A DNA stretch of 64,000 bases from Melanocharis versteri (Eukaryota; Chordata; Aves; Passeriformes; Melanocharitidae): the NCBI GenBank assembly GCA_013397845.1, contig VZTG01004479.1, positions 1,754,748-1,818,747 on the forward strand. Direction: 5' to 3'. Positions 11,237 through 25,364 of this stretch are shown piece by piece; positions within the stretch are counted from its first letter, which is position 1, and each line of letters begins with the position of its first letter. The position numbers and the translations under genes are program-made. The notes under the pieces are model-generated. The model was given only the letters and a program-made list of their open reading frames with translations, searched no databases and was not told the DNA's origin.

Positions 11237-14200
11237 TAGGTACACCTGGTAAATAATGCACAGAACTAAAAACCATGTGATATTAAAGAGTCTCAAGAAT
11301 ACCCCAAAAAATGTGGCAAGGGATGCGAACTGTCAGGTTTACAGCTGTTAGGTTGGCAGGATGTAGGCAGGCCTCAGGGGAGAGCCCCACTCTGCTTCCT
11401 GCCTCTGTTGTAAGGTAACTGTTTAACTTTGGCAACCTAGGATTTAAAAAATAGTTTTAACTGTTTCTCACACTTAAGGAACTTTCTTTTTGAATACCCT
11501 TCCACTTTTTTCTTTCTTCTTTCTTTTTTCCTGGTGACCTCCATCTGAAAGGATTTACAAATTAAACAAGTAGAATGGAGCCATCTCTTTCAAAAGGTAG
11601 TCAGCTGCCCCATTTCCTCAAAAGGTGTAAAACGGACAAAATACTATTTTTTCTACATTTTCTACAGCTGAAAACAATTGAGAGAAACTGACAATGATTA
11701 TGTCAGAGAAAGTTAATCTGCACTTTAGTCTTATTGAGTGTAACAAAAGGAAAAATAGAGTCTGAAGAAAGGAACATCACACAGAAGTAAGCACATGTTT
11801 CAACCTTACTAAAATAAGGAAATATGGAAATCATATGTAACAGACCCTTCAATGTGGAATTGCCTGATGAAAGTGCTACTCTTCAGCCTAATTTAAAAGG
11901 AAATTTTTATTATAAGGAATATCAAAAGCAAATGTTGTTGTACAACATTTTTTATCTGATTATTTAATCTAATCTTTCCTTTATCCCCTCTTCAAATCAG
12001 TAACATTTAAATAATTAAATCTGTGTTAAGATAACCATAGTGGTTAACTTGGGCTACACCAAAGTGCTCATCTTATTCCAGTTCTCCAGCTCTAGTAGAA
12101 GTCTCTACAGAGCCTGTGAATACAGGACAAGAACAGGCTGAAACTTCACCTCCAGCTTCTAGCAATCCAGGGCTCCTTATACCAGATATAATATTTGCAT
12201 AGTTCTTGATAGAGCTATTTGATAGGTGGTTATTTGGTGGATATTTTATGGAAAATTCTTCCATGAATTTGTTTTCATCCTTTGTGAGGACTTTTACTGC
12301 TTAGAGCAGGTAAAATGTCCCATAGCAATGAGCTCCAAATGATAATTGCAGCTCACACAAGGAAGAATCACATTCTGTTTTAAATCTGCTACTTTTGGAC
12401 TAAATCTCCTATCTTTTGTGTTCAAAGAAACAATGAGTTCTGGTTATCTTCTCCTTCATTTGATACATACATTAGGGATAAATGCATATCAAAGTGTATA
12501 TGTCTATATATATTCTTCTATCCAAAGCCACTTTAATATTGCTATCTCACTCAAGAGTGAAAAGTACCAACCAAAAAAACAACAACAAAAAAAACCAAAC
12601 AAACAAACAAAAAAAAAAACCAAAAAAAAAAAACCACCAAAAAAACCCCCACTGAATTTCTCCAAGGAGACAAATTTTATCATTACTATGATGTTAAATT
12701 AGCTACCAATTTACTTGTAAAATCTCATCAAATTCAATTTCATCTATGAAAAATAAATGCCGTAATTTGGAAAGGATTGCTGTTTTTCTCACTCACATCT
12801 GTGTGAAATTGGATCTATTGAGTCTGTGCTTTAACTGCAAAGCTGGTGGTTAACTGCACGAGATATGTCCATAATTCTACTTGATTGATAAAAGTCATAC
12901 ATTTATAATGTCTCTACTTGAGCTAAATAATTTAAAATTCAAATATATTAATGAAAAATATGGAATTAAAATGATTTGATCAATGCATCATCCCTACACC
13001 TCACTTTCCCTGTGCACATGTGAGACAGAGATTAAATGCAGTTCTACTGGACTCATTAGGTAATATTGCTTTTCTCCTCTCCTTGAAAAAGCAAGTTCTA
13101 CTAGTTGGTGCTTTTTTAAACACTTCCAAAGCTGACTATAGGGGAAATCCTCTGGCAGGCTAGGATTTCTCGGCTATGATTAATCTCTTTGGTCATGCTC
13201 ACTTCTGGTGTACTGTTTCACACTGTCCCATCATTTAGGACCAATCTTCTTCTAGACCTTTTATTCTTTGGAAATTACCTGTGAAAGAAAAGATGAATTT
13301 TCCAACCGTCTGCATCTACATAAAGAGGTGATGAATGGAGGCAGCAGAGACGCAACTGAGGTTTACATATTTTACCTGAAGAAGACTAGGGCAAGTGCAA
13401 AGACTGCCTGCAAAAATAAAAATACATAGAACAAAACAAAAGAAATCACTGAAAGTCAAACCCATACACATACAGTATCAAGAATAATTATTGTTGTGTG
13501 TGCAATCAGAAGCAAGATATGCTTCTGTCTTAAAAGTTTTGCCTTGATTACAGTGAACATGAAAATGACTAAGTTTCTAAATGTTAATACCAAAGCCCTT
13601 AATTTCCATAATATTTTAAAAATTACGTACTTTCTAAGGAAATTAAACAAGTCATAATCCAACACAGTGACTTCAGCTGGTTTCTAAATATAATCATCCT
13701 GAAAGCAATGGACTCTGGGAATTGAATAATGTTTTCAATCAATGTGCCATTGAACAGTTTTCATGAAAAGCAGTAAAAATAAAGCACTAAACTAATTAAA
13801 ATACAGAATGGAGATAAACATTTACTTGAGGCATTTATAATTACTTTTAGTGTACATAGGTTTCTCATGCTGGAATGAAATATTCACAGCAAAATAAAAA
13901 GGTCCATTTTGAATCTTATAATAAATGTGTAATTTAAATATTAAATACAAAATAGTTTCTGAAACAGGCCTTTCTTCTGTTTGCCTCTCCACAGACTGTT
14001 TTTTTTTCTTTTGGTCAGCTATTAGAACTACCCCTGCTTTGGTTTTATGGATTTATAGCTTCCAATAACTACAAGTGACATGGTTACAGTGAGTTGTTCG
14101 ATGCAATCCATCTATTTTTTTTTGTGTAAATCTGCAAAGGCAGAGCTGAGTGCATGTGTGTATATGTGTCTCTGTGAGTTTAATTTGCAAATCTCTCCTT

Positions 14201-15456
14201 CAAGTCTGCCTGAAAATTTATAAACATTATGATCTTGTGAGAGTGAAAATAAAGATTATACAGGGTTGTGTGTTCTCTGCTGGATCATTTTACACTGCTG
14301 GAATTTGTCTCTTCAATTAATTTAATTCAGCTTTTTAAAACACCTCCAATAGAAAGATGCACATTACTGAAACTGTTACATTTCAGAGAATGCTGCTAGT
14401 AGAGATTTATTTGTGGAAACTTGTTTTAAAATACAGTTTCACTTTTTATTTTTAATTTGGTTTCCTCTACAGATAATCTGTGAAGTCATATAGGAGATGC
14501 CAGATGTTTAGAAATATTAATATTACAAAGGCATGGAACACTCCTGCTGTGGCACAAAGGCACATAGAGAAAAAACAATGAACAGTGCAGCTAAATGCTT
14601 TAGGCTCATTTAAGTTTAATAAGCTCAGAATTTGTAGATGTTATAAAAGAAGCAGCAGACAGAGGTGTTTTATTGGTTAATTTTTCATGTCTATAGGTAT
14701 TTTAGATTTCTAAGCTTTAATGCATTGAATTAGGCCACTGACATGAGTCTTACTAAAGCCAGTGGAACTACTTACGGTAAGAAAGGAATATTCCCGTCGA
14801 TGAATACGGGTAAACATGTAGGTCTGTATTTATACTCATGTTGCAGGAGTCAGAAATTCATATTTCTAGTGCCATATTGGTACTCAAAATGGATAGTCCT
14901 TGAGATACCACCTATCAATGCTACAAGACTTTCCGTCTTCAAAAGAGAATCAGTGACCAGAAGGACTCAAATATTATGTATGCAGAGTCTATAATGTGAC
15001 ATTCATCAGAGAGTACTAATGCTCTTACATACGAGTGTTGTCCATATTGTACAGAACTATTCTAACTTTCTGGACCCTTTCTAAGATATTTTTTCCCCGG
15101 AAAATAGACATTGAAGCAAAAAATCTTTTTCATGCCTATTTTTCTCCTGCACTGCATGTCAGCTTTTCCTAAGTTTTCCTGAAGCAACTTTTCTCTCTTC
15201 TACTCTTCCACTTTCTGAACATGCTGAGGTTAGTAATTTTAGAACTGCTAATAGAATTGGCCTGAACTTGAGAATTCTATTTCTCAAAAACATTGAGATG
15301 TCAAAATCTGGACTCATTCTGAATGAAAACCAAGTGACAAAAAAATCCTACGAGCAACACAGGCTAAGAAACATTGTTTAGCTATCTTTGAAACAAGTAC
15401 TTGTGCTCTGAAATTGTGTTCCCTGGAATTGTGATAGCCTGAGTCTGCTAGGTTTT
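11237..15456. other. Single-copy AT-rich DNA
   Basis: No gene is recognised. It holds the A/C-rich tract at 12571-12650. The segment near 14100-14420 has a palindromic ATTTGCAAAT at 14183-14192 and reads like a possible conserved noncoding element, but that cannot be shown from one sequence. Confidence 0.5.
12571..12650. repeat. A-rich simple repeat with C runs
   Basis: About 80 bases made almost only of A and C, with AAAC and AACC units and a final C run. It encodes a Lys/Pro/Gln/Asn-only stretch if translated, which marks the open frame here as a simple-sequence artefact. Confidence 0.85.
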
Positions 15457-15535
15457 NNNNNNNNNNNNNNNNNNNNNNNNNNNNNNNNNNNNNNNNNNNN
15501 NNNNNNNNNNNNNNNNNNNNNNNNNNNNNNNNNNN
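15457..15535. other. Assembly gap, 79 N
   Basis: A run of unknown bases begins after GGTTTT and ends before TTTTCAGG, so it sits in a probable poly-T tract that could not be resolved. Confidence 0.99.
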
Positions 15536-18500
15536 TTTTCAGGAAGACAAAGGATTTTTTAACTTCCAGGTTACTTTGTTGGAACTGTTGGGAGTTCTGG
15601 TTCAAGATAACACAGAGTTTAGGCTTCTGCCTCTGTGGCAGGGAACTTGAAGCACCTGAAACCTGCTATGTAGCGGCGCTCATTTGATGTTGCTGGAACC
15701 AACTATTTAATGTGGGAGAGAGTTCAATTTTAACCAGCCTGCATTCTAAAAAACAAAAACAAAACCAAAAACAAACAAAAAAACCCCCTAAAAAAACCCC
15801 CCAAGCTCCCACCATCTTTCATTTCACTCTTAGGACATAGCCTTGAAAAAAATGTTCTCTTATAAAAAAAATATCATGGGATTAATATACCCTTTTAATA
15901 CAAATTAATATTTTCTGCAGGAAATAATCAGGAATCCAGCACCTTTTCCATAAAAGTCTACATACAGGTATTTACTGAAGATGCTACTATTTCTTTTTTT
16001 TAGTTAATTAGTGCACTCCAGGCTTCAAAATAATGTCATATTTGGGCACACAAAGGAATGATAATACTATCAGCATAAAAAAGTTTTAGTAACAACTGTT
16101 CCAAATGAAATATGTTGAATTTCAGTCCTTTTGCTTTGCAGAAGTTGAAATAGAGTAAAGAGGAATCTGAGTAAAGCTAATTATCCTGAAGCTGTATAGT
16201 CAGGAACTCTTGAAGGAGATTATTCTGATACATAAAAACTAGGAAGAAATGATGGGGATGGATTGAGTAGTAAGAATATTAATAAAGGATCAATCTCTAC
16301 TAAATAAGCTTTTTAATAATTACTTTTAATATTTACTATGTGGATTAAAATGACAAAATGACTAACTGAAATAATCTCCTTTCCAAAGCAGATGTGAATA
16401 ATGACAGGTGCCATTGCTATACAACAGAAATTACTCAGATCACTGCTGCTCTGATGTCATAGTATTGAAACATCAAAACCATTTATAAAGAAGAACAAAA
16501 CTTCCATATGGATTATATACCAGACAAATGGCCAAATGTTTCTTCCACTAATAACAGTTCTTGTTTGAATCAATATCAGGCAAATTAAAAGACTTTTTTT
16601 TTTTCCCCTGCTTAAAATATGTGATCTTTTCAAGGATATTATAAACAAACACACAGTCTCTTCATCTTCTCAGGCTCAATATCTACCAATTCTTGACAAC
16701 CTCCTGAAGTTTTACGGATGACTTTTGAGACTTATGCATGTTTTTGATTTCCATGATATCCTGTAGCTCTAAGATCCATAGATTAAACATAATTTTTTTA
16801 GTTCAGTTTTATATGTGTTGCCTGAGTGTTTAAAGGGGCACACCTTAGTTCTTATTTCATGACAAAAAATAGACCATTCTGTCTTCCACATAGGCTGACC
16901 CTCTTTGTTGAGTAGCAGAGAACTGAACAAGACCAGCGATGGTAAAACTGAAGCAGCAGAGTGAGACCACTAGCTAAGACTAACTGCTCAGGATGGTGAG
17001 CTCTGGAGGTGCTGCTAGCTTCTCAGGCACCTTAAGGGCTTTGTATCTGATCCCTTGAAACTGGGATATGCCAAAATGAAAGGCTATGCTGGGTAACGTG
17101 AAGCTTTGAATTTTTCAGCAAACAGCAAACACTTAACACGAGCAGAACACATATATTCTCAGGTATGGAATAACCCCCCAGAAGAGCCAAAATTGTCCAA
17201 ATGCAACCAATTTTTAATAAGGATAAGAATGCTGAACTAAAGCTCGTGTTCTTTCCATTTTTAACAAATTCAAAGGCCGGAAATTCTCATTGACAGTTCA
17301 AATTTAGTTTGCTTTATCAACAAAACACCTCCAAATACTAAAGAAATAAAATCAAAAAATATCTTTGTGCTTGGTAACAAATAATCAGTGATGAAGTACA
17401 GGAATTGGGCAAGATGTTTCTGTGTACCTGTAATCATCATGCAGATATGTGCAAAAATAATCAAAATTCTGACATTTATGGACAGTACATCTGCCCCTCC
17501 AAACACGTGTAGTCTTGATGCAGGAAAACTTCAAACAGCTTGTGCTATTTTCCCAGAAAATATTCAAGGAAGTGATGAAATTTGACACACTGGTTGTAAT
17601 GGTGCTATTGATTGCTAGAGAACGTCTCCCTTCTCTTATTTTCCCCTCATATTTTCAGGTTCTTCTAAGGAAAAAATTCTCCAATAAAGAAGAACTTCAC
17701 AACCGAAAAGATATTTTCTTTTAACTTTTGCCCTTTACTCCAAAATACAGAGCATGGTGTCCTCTTTCTGTATAGATGGTTTCCCCTACAAGGAAGTTTT
17801 ATATGATATTTCAGAGAGAAGTTATGATTTCCCTTTGTCTGCTTGGGAAAACAAAGAAATAAATATACACTTGAGGGTCATGAAAGGTCTTCTATCCATT
17901 AACGCAGGTAAATTACTGTATCTGGATATGCTATAAGAGTACTAAAATTGAAGTATTAATCTTGTTATAATTAATCATCTAAGCATGTTATCATGATGAC
18001 GAATTCTGATGAACTCCTAGCCATATTATTCTCTTCCAAAAGTCAGACTAAATAAAGACAAAAAAGCAAGAGGCTTTGGAGGTTTTATTTGCTGTTTCTT
18101 TTAGAGATAATTTAGGAAAATCCTACAGCAAACACTAAATGTACCATGCAGTTGCATTTAAAATGTGTTATTTCCACATTTTTCTTGGAAAAAAGGACAT
18201 TTTAAGTTATTTCGTATTAGAACACACTCCAAACTTCATGTCTTGGACACCACAAACACTTCAGAGTAAATAGAGGGACAAGATTTACCTTATTTATTCA
18301 AAGGCTAAACCTTCCCCAAACATAAACCACTAATATATTCCTGCTCAAAATTTGCCAATGAAAAAAACTATAGAAAGGAGTTTTGTTTTCCTTACTTGTC
18401 ATGACAGTTACAACTATTTTCCACAGAATAACTTTTTCCCTCAGTTCTAAGCCATTTTGAGATGCTAAAACCAGGCTGTTCCATTGCAAGGAATTGTGCC

Positions 18501-19153
18501 TCAAAAACAATGAAAAGAGTAGTGCAGACAAACATATCTCTAAGAACAACCATAAAGTAAACAGATGCTGTATCCTACTTCACTCTTTCTGTAAACAAGG
18601 CTTTAATTAAGGTATTAACTAGTATATTTCTGTGGGAAAGTACCTGGAAATGGGACCATAGCTGGAAGTGTGTCTAAATTAAGTTTTAGATCAGTTTAAA
18701 ATGCTGGATTTAGTATGTGTTCGGGAGATTTTTATTCCTATTGTAGACTCAGTTTATGGATTTCAAGTGATGATTTCTCAGGAAACAGTTTTCCTTCTCT
18801 TAGATCCCACTTCCAGGCACAAAGTTTCCCAATTATACTGTCTCTTCGTTTTATATTTTTCTTTTTATGCTTTGAGAAATCTGTAAACGTTTTTTAATTT
18901 TTCCTAAAAACAAAATAACAGGCAAAAAGTCTCTTAGTTAAACAGATATCCTGGAAACAGATCAGCAAACTACTGTAACAGCTCAGAGTTCTTTACTCCC
19001 TTGCACACTCAGGAAGAAAAGAAAGCCCGAGGCTCTCTAACAGCAGCGAAAAGTTTAGCCAAAGTACGGGTTCATGTTTTAAATCCTTTTTAATGTAGCA
19101 AAGAGCTGTGACATTAGAGTTTTTAATCTGTGCATCTGTAAACCAAGAAAATC
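15536..19153. other. Single-copy AT-rich DNA
   Basis: No gene is recognised. An A/C simple tract occupies 15748-15803. About 16890-17110 is slightly more GC-rich but shows no identifiable element. Confidence 0.5.
15748..15803. repeat. A-rich simple repeat with C runs
   Basis: AAAAC/AAACC units run into AAACCCCC and AAAAACCCCCC. It has the same style as the tract at 12571. Confidence 0.8.
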
Positions 19154-19169
19154 CCGCTAGATGGTGCTC
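19154..19169 (+). promoter_or_regulatory. CTCF-like binding motif
   Basis: The 16 bases CCGCTAGATGGTGCTC fit the vertebrate CTCF core (CCASYAGRKGGCRS and variants) except for T in place of the C after AGATGG. It lies in single-copy DNA that is locally less AT-rich. Motif only; occupancy cannot be known from sequence. Confidence 0.35.
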
Positions 19170-22100
19170 AAGAATACACGGTCCCTTGGACGGGCAAACC
19201 CCGTGGACTAAATGACATAGGTGATTGCATCGGTCACAATGCTAAATGGTTTATAGCTTTCAGAGGTTTAGTCTCCATGGCAAAAATATGGAAATTGCTC
19301 TAAAGTTCCTGGGATCCTGGTACAGGAGGATTAGGTATTTCAGAGCTGCGTTTCAAAGTATGCGCAATATTCAGAGAATTTCTCACTCTTAACTGTGCAC
19401 ATAGGGGTAGTCTCGATGACAGCGGGTGCCTTAATATTCCAGAGGAGGTTGATCTTATGGTCTTGGTCAGAAAAGATTCTTACCACTTTTTCTTATAAAG
19501 ACTTGGTGCTGTTAATTGTTCAGGCATACTTGCAAGATCTGTTGTTTTTGAAACAATGGGCAAGATACATGGGATTCTCTGGTATAAACATCAGGAGAAG
19601 CCCAGGAGGAGAAGTCTGACATGGTCTTTGTTTTCAGACCTCGTCAGTCTTCTAAACTGAGACAACAGCCACTGTTATATTCCTGTAAAGCAACAGAGTC
19701 CCTCTAAGCTGGGAGACATATTTGGATAACTTCAGGCAACGGAAAGCAAGTGGGGATTAAATTCAGTAAAGTGTGTCATCTAGTCAATAAGTTGTTACTA
19801 TGTATGCCAATCATCAAGTTTGAGAAGAAAACAGCAGCACTACCTTCATACTGCAGTGGACTCTGCTGATTAGGTTTCCCCTGAGAGCAGCACCTACCAG
19901 GTTAAACCATACAGGGCCGTAAGCAGAAGAAACTCCAGACTGTAGATTCTTAGGTGAGAATTTGAGTTGACCAAAACTGACCTGTTTTTGCTCATGTACT
20001 GTTAGGAAAATGGGGAGTGGTAAGGTTAAATCCAAGGTGCTGATGGAACATCAGTCAGAATCTAAGGTTGTGGTTTTAGGTGACTGCTTCTATTTTAGTC
20101 CAACCTAGCCACTCAGGTAACAGGTTTGACATTCATCAGCTAAAGGATATTATGAAATGTCTGTGTTGAACAATTCTTTCTACAAATTAAATGAGATTTT
20201 CTGGCTACAGTGATAATTTACCATAATAAAAATAACTAATGGAAAATATAGCTATTATTTTTAACATTGTCTGTAAAGAGTGATGGGAGATATTATTCTT
20301 CCTTTTTGTAGAAAGCAATTATTGACTGCCTGTAAGGAAGCAGACTTCATTGCTCCTCAGAGCAAAACTATGTCCATTTTCTATAAAAAACAAAAGCCAA
20401 AAGAAGTTTCCCATGAACAAAGAACAGCCTATGAAATAAAGGCAAAACAAAAGAGACTGAACCTGTCTTTGTTCCCTTGGGGAGAATGTCTCTAACTTAA
20501 GAAAAAGGAAAATAATGGAAAGCTTCTTTGATTGATTTTGCAACTAATAGAATAGCAAAAAAGCATGCTAATTGCTTTAAAATGGACATGGAGAACTTAA
20601 TTCAAAATTGGCATAAACATGTTCAGCTTCTGTTAAATTAGCACTAAGTGAAAACTATGACTCTCCAGACTGCCCCCCAACAAAAGCGTGTACATGGAAA
20701 AGCATAAACTGTGAATTATACGGTGCTCATGTTTCTATATTAAAAGCAAGAGTTATATTGCAGTCTACATTTCTTTATTACTCCGTGCTATAGATTTATC
20801 AATATGGTGATACTACATATACTATTGCACTAAACCTAAATTAGACTTTAGTAGATCAGGAATAATTCAGGATTGTTAGGCCAGGGAAGATGACTGAATG
20901 AAATGTCCACTTGAATGAGATTTGTTCTTACCCTCTTTCCATGCACCTTGTCATGCTAATTTCTTCAAAAGTGGTGGTAATGCTTGCCTTAGAAAATTGT
21001 TGTGAAACCTCCCCATAACTGAAAATGCAAAAGATATCGAAATGTTCATGACATGAAGATGTTAAATTTGCTTTAAAATTTCAGTGGAGAATTCCCAGCA
21101 GGAGTGAGGAAGTGTCTTTTCTTTTGTTGTCAAAAATTTCAAGTACATTCTCAGTAAAAGGCAACCTTTTTTCATAATCATGGCACATAAATCAATATTA
21201 TTGTTCTATACAATATGCCAAAATGAATAGTAGTAACACCAGCTTCCTATCACTTGTGCAATTTCTTCAGGGCTATTTTCAAGCTCCAGTGCTCTTCAGT
21301 ACAGGAAGGTGAATAAGGTGTCAATGGGATAGATTTAGAACATTTGAGGTCTGTGTTGTTTTTAATATTTGCCAATTCTTGATTAAGCAGATCGACCTGC
21401 CTGGGCTCTCAAGGTCAGTTCAATTAGATAAGGATGTGTACAAAGATGAAGGAGCTGTTCTTGGAGATAATGTATAAGCAGTTGAAAAATGTTTCACCTG
21501 AATTTTAGAAGTACAGATCTCTGGAGTAGTGTGGAAAGGGCTGGATGAAACAGGGTATTTACTGAATCTAAGCAAAATGGATTAGTCCAAAGAAAATGGA
21601 AAGATATGGAAAACAATTGACTCAGTTATTGAGTAGTAAAATCAACAAGCTACTGCTGCAGTATAACCATATACTGTAGTCTCTTCAGATTTTATAAATG
21701 AGAAAGGCTATGTCTGGGTCAGTATTTCACTTTGAGTCTAGAAATCTGAGTAACCACTAGTTGCAGCTGGAAGTAGATTTGGTAACATGGTAAGTAGCAC
21801 CTTCCTCCGAGTCAGTGTGAAGTCATACCATAAAAAAGGTATGTAATTTGTGTTGAGCTACAACCTCATCTCTCTCTGTCAGTGGAAGGTATTAAATTCA
21901 GTTCTGGATAAATTTCATCTCTGGCTCATTATTTTACTTCGTTATTCTGCATTTTGCCTACATAGATTCCTGCTGAGTGCTATAAAGCAGTTACTGTATT
22001 TTATCCTGAAAGGATAACTACTTTAGCTGTGACTTGAGAATTCTTCATTTGGATACTCATTTACTTCATCAGGGAATGCTGGAATGATAATGCTTAACTT

Positions 22101-24887
22101 TAAGCTTTCAGAGTTAAAGAATTGCAACTAAGCAGCTATTGTGAGGGCAGTCATAATAACAGTAACAGCGTGGAGTATTGAGTATTTTTTTCCACAGGAT
22201 AATGTAGCTCCTATAAATTATAGGCTATGTGATTCAACCCTTTAGCATTATGATTGGGCATTCTGTAATCACTGGAAACTACTTAAATAGTAAAGCACAT
22301 AAAAAGAAAGGTGATTGCCATGAAATACTGTGTTAATTTCACATAAAAGGATGTTTAAACTGACTAAAATGCTGGTATGTGTGAGATCAGTTTATGAATC
22401 CAAGTGACTATGGAAGGAGAAATACAACAAATCAGGAAGCAGCAAGGGAAGTGCTGGCATAAGCTAGAATCATATGGGGCTGTAGTACATGCTTTACATT
22501 TTATTACAATTTTCCAATTAGCTGACTGCTGGAAAACACCCTGGTTCAGTGTGGTAGCATCACAGTTTGCTGCTGCTGCTGGGTGTTAGAATGCAGAGAC
22601 AATTACACCATATTGAGAGTGTTATGGACAAACAGAGCAGAACCACCCATGCAACCTTTTAATAATTAAAATTTTCTGCTTTTCTGAAATGCTTTCCGAG
22701 TGTTACAGCAGGTTCAGGACCCTGTTTGTGTCTTGTGTGTTAAAAAACTGTTAATGTTTTACATACTGTATATGGAAAAATCTGAATTAAAAAAATACTG
22801 TGAAAATTACATTGGTATCTTTCCTTCTCAGTCCTCGCATGGGTCTGTAAGGCATCTCTGTATGAATGGCTTAAGGACAATAAATATATCGTGTAAATTA
22901 AAGAAAAACGAATCCTTTTTAGTCATTGTTCATATCTCCAGAATTTACAAAGACTGAATCAATGCACTGATATGCGTTCTTAGTGAGCCAGCCAAATACT
23001 TCTCAGTCTTTCTCTTTTTTGCACTAAGGTTTTTGATTCTCTGCTGCTTTCTCTTTCTTATTTCTAGTATAGTTCTGAGACACAGCCCAAGTACAGCAAA
23101 AACCTCAGGTTGTTTAGATCACCGTGTTTCTATAAACCTTGTGCTGATTTACACCCAATAAACATCTGGCTCTAGAATGACTAATAACTGCTGTTGTCTG
23201 GAGACAGAAATCAAAACAGAGCAGAGGGTTTTGTTTACACAGTAAAGTACTAGAGGAGAGAAAATACCAATCTAATACTCTTTGAAATTTCTTTTTTAGG
23301 TGACAACACGAATAGCAACTCTTGATTCAGCTTAGTCACATCCGCTAGATGTCTAAAGTGGTATATAAGGTAGTTAGAAACTCGTCACTCTTCTGCCTAG
23401 TTATCATCCCTGAGTATTACCTAATATAGGAAGTATGTACCTGTGTTTTGCTAGAAAGGTCCAGCTGATATCCATGCTGATAATGCTAATAGTGCAGAGT
23501 CAGTTATGTATTATACATAAAAAGATGCCTGCTCTTGTTAAAATATATGTCTTATTACAATGACATAAGCCATCAAAGTCTTGGAAGCTATGATTTCAGT
23601 TTATCAAACTGCATAGTTTTATATTAAATACTACTGCAAAAATCTGTACAATAAGTTAGATGAAAATGTCAAAATTGGTAAGGAAGATAGGCATAGACAT
23701 GCATAGCATAAGCATTAATTATTTACAGTATTTTATACTCCATTATTTTGTTCACTTATGAAAGCCATCATACTATCATTTAAAGCACTCTCTTTGACAG
23801 CTTTTAGGGCAAGGTTTTATCCAATGTGAATTTAGGAATAATTTTAGAATTGTGACCATTATATAACGTAGCATATCAACATTATCACAAAGTCTGATTC
23901 TAACTCAGTAAAAGCCACCCTGTAGGAAAATTCTTAGCATCCAGGTAACTTTTTTCATCCTTATTCCTTATTTCCATCCTTTTTCCATCCCTATCCTTAT
24001 AAAAACTTATACCTGGTAAGGTTCTAAAACTACCTTGCTTGAAACTTCATTGCGATAAAAAGCAATATTCGTATACATGTAAGGGAATGATAAAATAAAA
24101 ATTCCAATATTTTCATATATGGTAAGTATGTAATTCCATGTCTGTAGTTGTACTGAATATGTTTGCAATGCAAGTATAAGTATAAAGTACTTGATTTATG
24201 TAAAATCAGACTTGTAATTCTACATTTGTATTTTAAAAAAAGAAGTGTATCCTAAAAATTCCAGAAATTATTTTAAGCTGATATGAAATACAAATTTGTT
24301 AAGAAGAAAAATAAATTTTTTAACCCCAAAGGTAAATATATTAAATCACACATAAACTACATGTTTATGTATTCACTTCATCATTAAAATATATTGTAAC
24401 TAGCAACATATAAAAATTGTACGAGTAATATTTTAAAGATATTTAAAGTCATGTTCAATCATAAACTTGACCTGACAAATATATACAGGAACAAATATAT
24501 ATGTGATTGGATTTCCTTCCTTCAGCCATTGATGTTTATTGGCTCTTAATCTTTTTTTTGTAGTCTATCGATCACATAGAGCTACCACCCTCACCAAAAA
24601 GAAATATTTTAGAGGCAAGTATTTAAAAATAACAGTGCTAATATTAGAAGAATTCCAAATTTCATTGATTTAACTTGTTGTTTATGTTTCCTTTGGTTTA
24701 CTTGCATAAGGGTGTAAGAGCAACGTTGAGTTTCTAGCTGCATTACCAGATGATTACCAGAAATTCCTCCTCACGTGTTTCTTCTCTTACTGGCATCTAT
24801 AAAACTACTTGTCAAATTGTTCTATAAGCTGTCTAAGCAGACATAGAATAAAAGAGAAAAGCCACGGAACTTCCAACAGGGTGGCAA
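19170..24887. other. Single-copy AT-rich DNA
   Basis: No coding exon, RNA gene or repeat family is recognised in these 5.7 kb. Short open frames lack domain signatures. Confidence 0.5.
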
Positions 24888-25364
24888 AAAAGAGCTTTTG
24901 CCTCCAACTCAAACATGAGGGCATCAAGCTGAGTGGTGTGTTTGGCACACCTGAAGGATGGGATGACATCAAGGGGGGCCTGGACAAGCTTGCGAAGTGG
25001 GCACATGGGAATCACCTGAGTTTTATCACAACCAAGTACTGGTGCTGCACCTGGGTTAGGGCAACCCTTGGCATCAACACAGGCTGGAATGAACATACCA
25101 GAGCAGCCCTGCCCAGAAGGACTTGGGGGTGCTGCTGGGTGAGAGGCTGGACATGACCCAGCCATGGGCACTCCCAGCCCAGAGAGCCAAACGTGTCCTG
25201 GGCTGCATCCAAAACAGCGTGGGCAGCAGGGAGAGGGAGGGGATTCTGCCCCTCTGCTCTGCTCTCGTGAGACCCCACCTGCAGTGCTGCATCCAGCTCT
25301 GTGCTCTGAGTCCCAGTGCAGGAAGGACATGGACCTGCTGGAGCGGGTCCAGAGGAGAGGCCAC
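24888..25364 (+). mobile_element. CR1 LINE, 3' part, left half (split by an LTR)
   Basis: This is the left half of a 5'-truncated CR1 retroposon, the dominant avian LINE. It starts near the reverse-transcriptase catalytic region; GIKLSG at about 24930 stands where CR1 has its DDTKL segment. It runs through recognisable CR1 ORF2 words such as WDDIKGGLDKLAKWAHGN and later RKDMDLLERVQRR. The frame is broken several times, so it makes no protein. At 25364 it is interrupted by a solo LTR and resumes at 25930. Confidence 0.93.

Noticed and set aside
10343..11276. Overlapping minus-strand frames of 71-136 codons
   Set aside because: They lie in the unidentified GC-richer block with several phases open on both strands. 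This is typical of GC-richer noncoding or repeat DNA rather than a gene.
19814..20035. Possible retroviral internal sequence on the minus strand
   Set aside because: No protease, polymerase or other retroviral motif is readable and no LTR flanks it.
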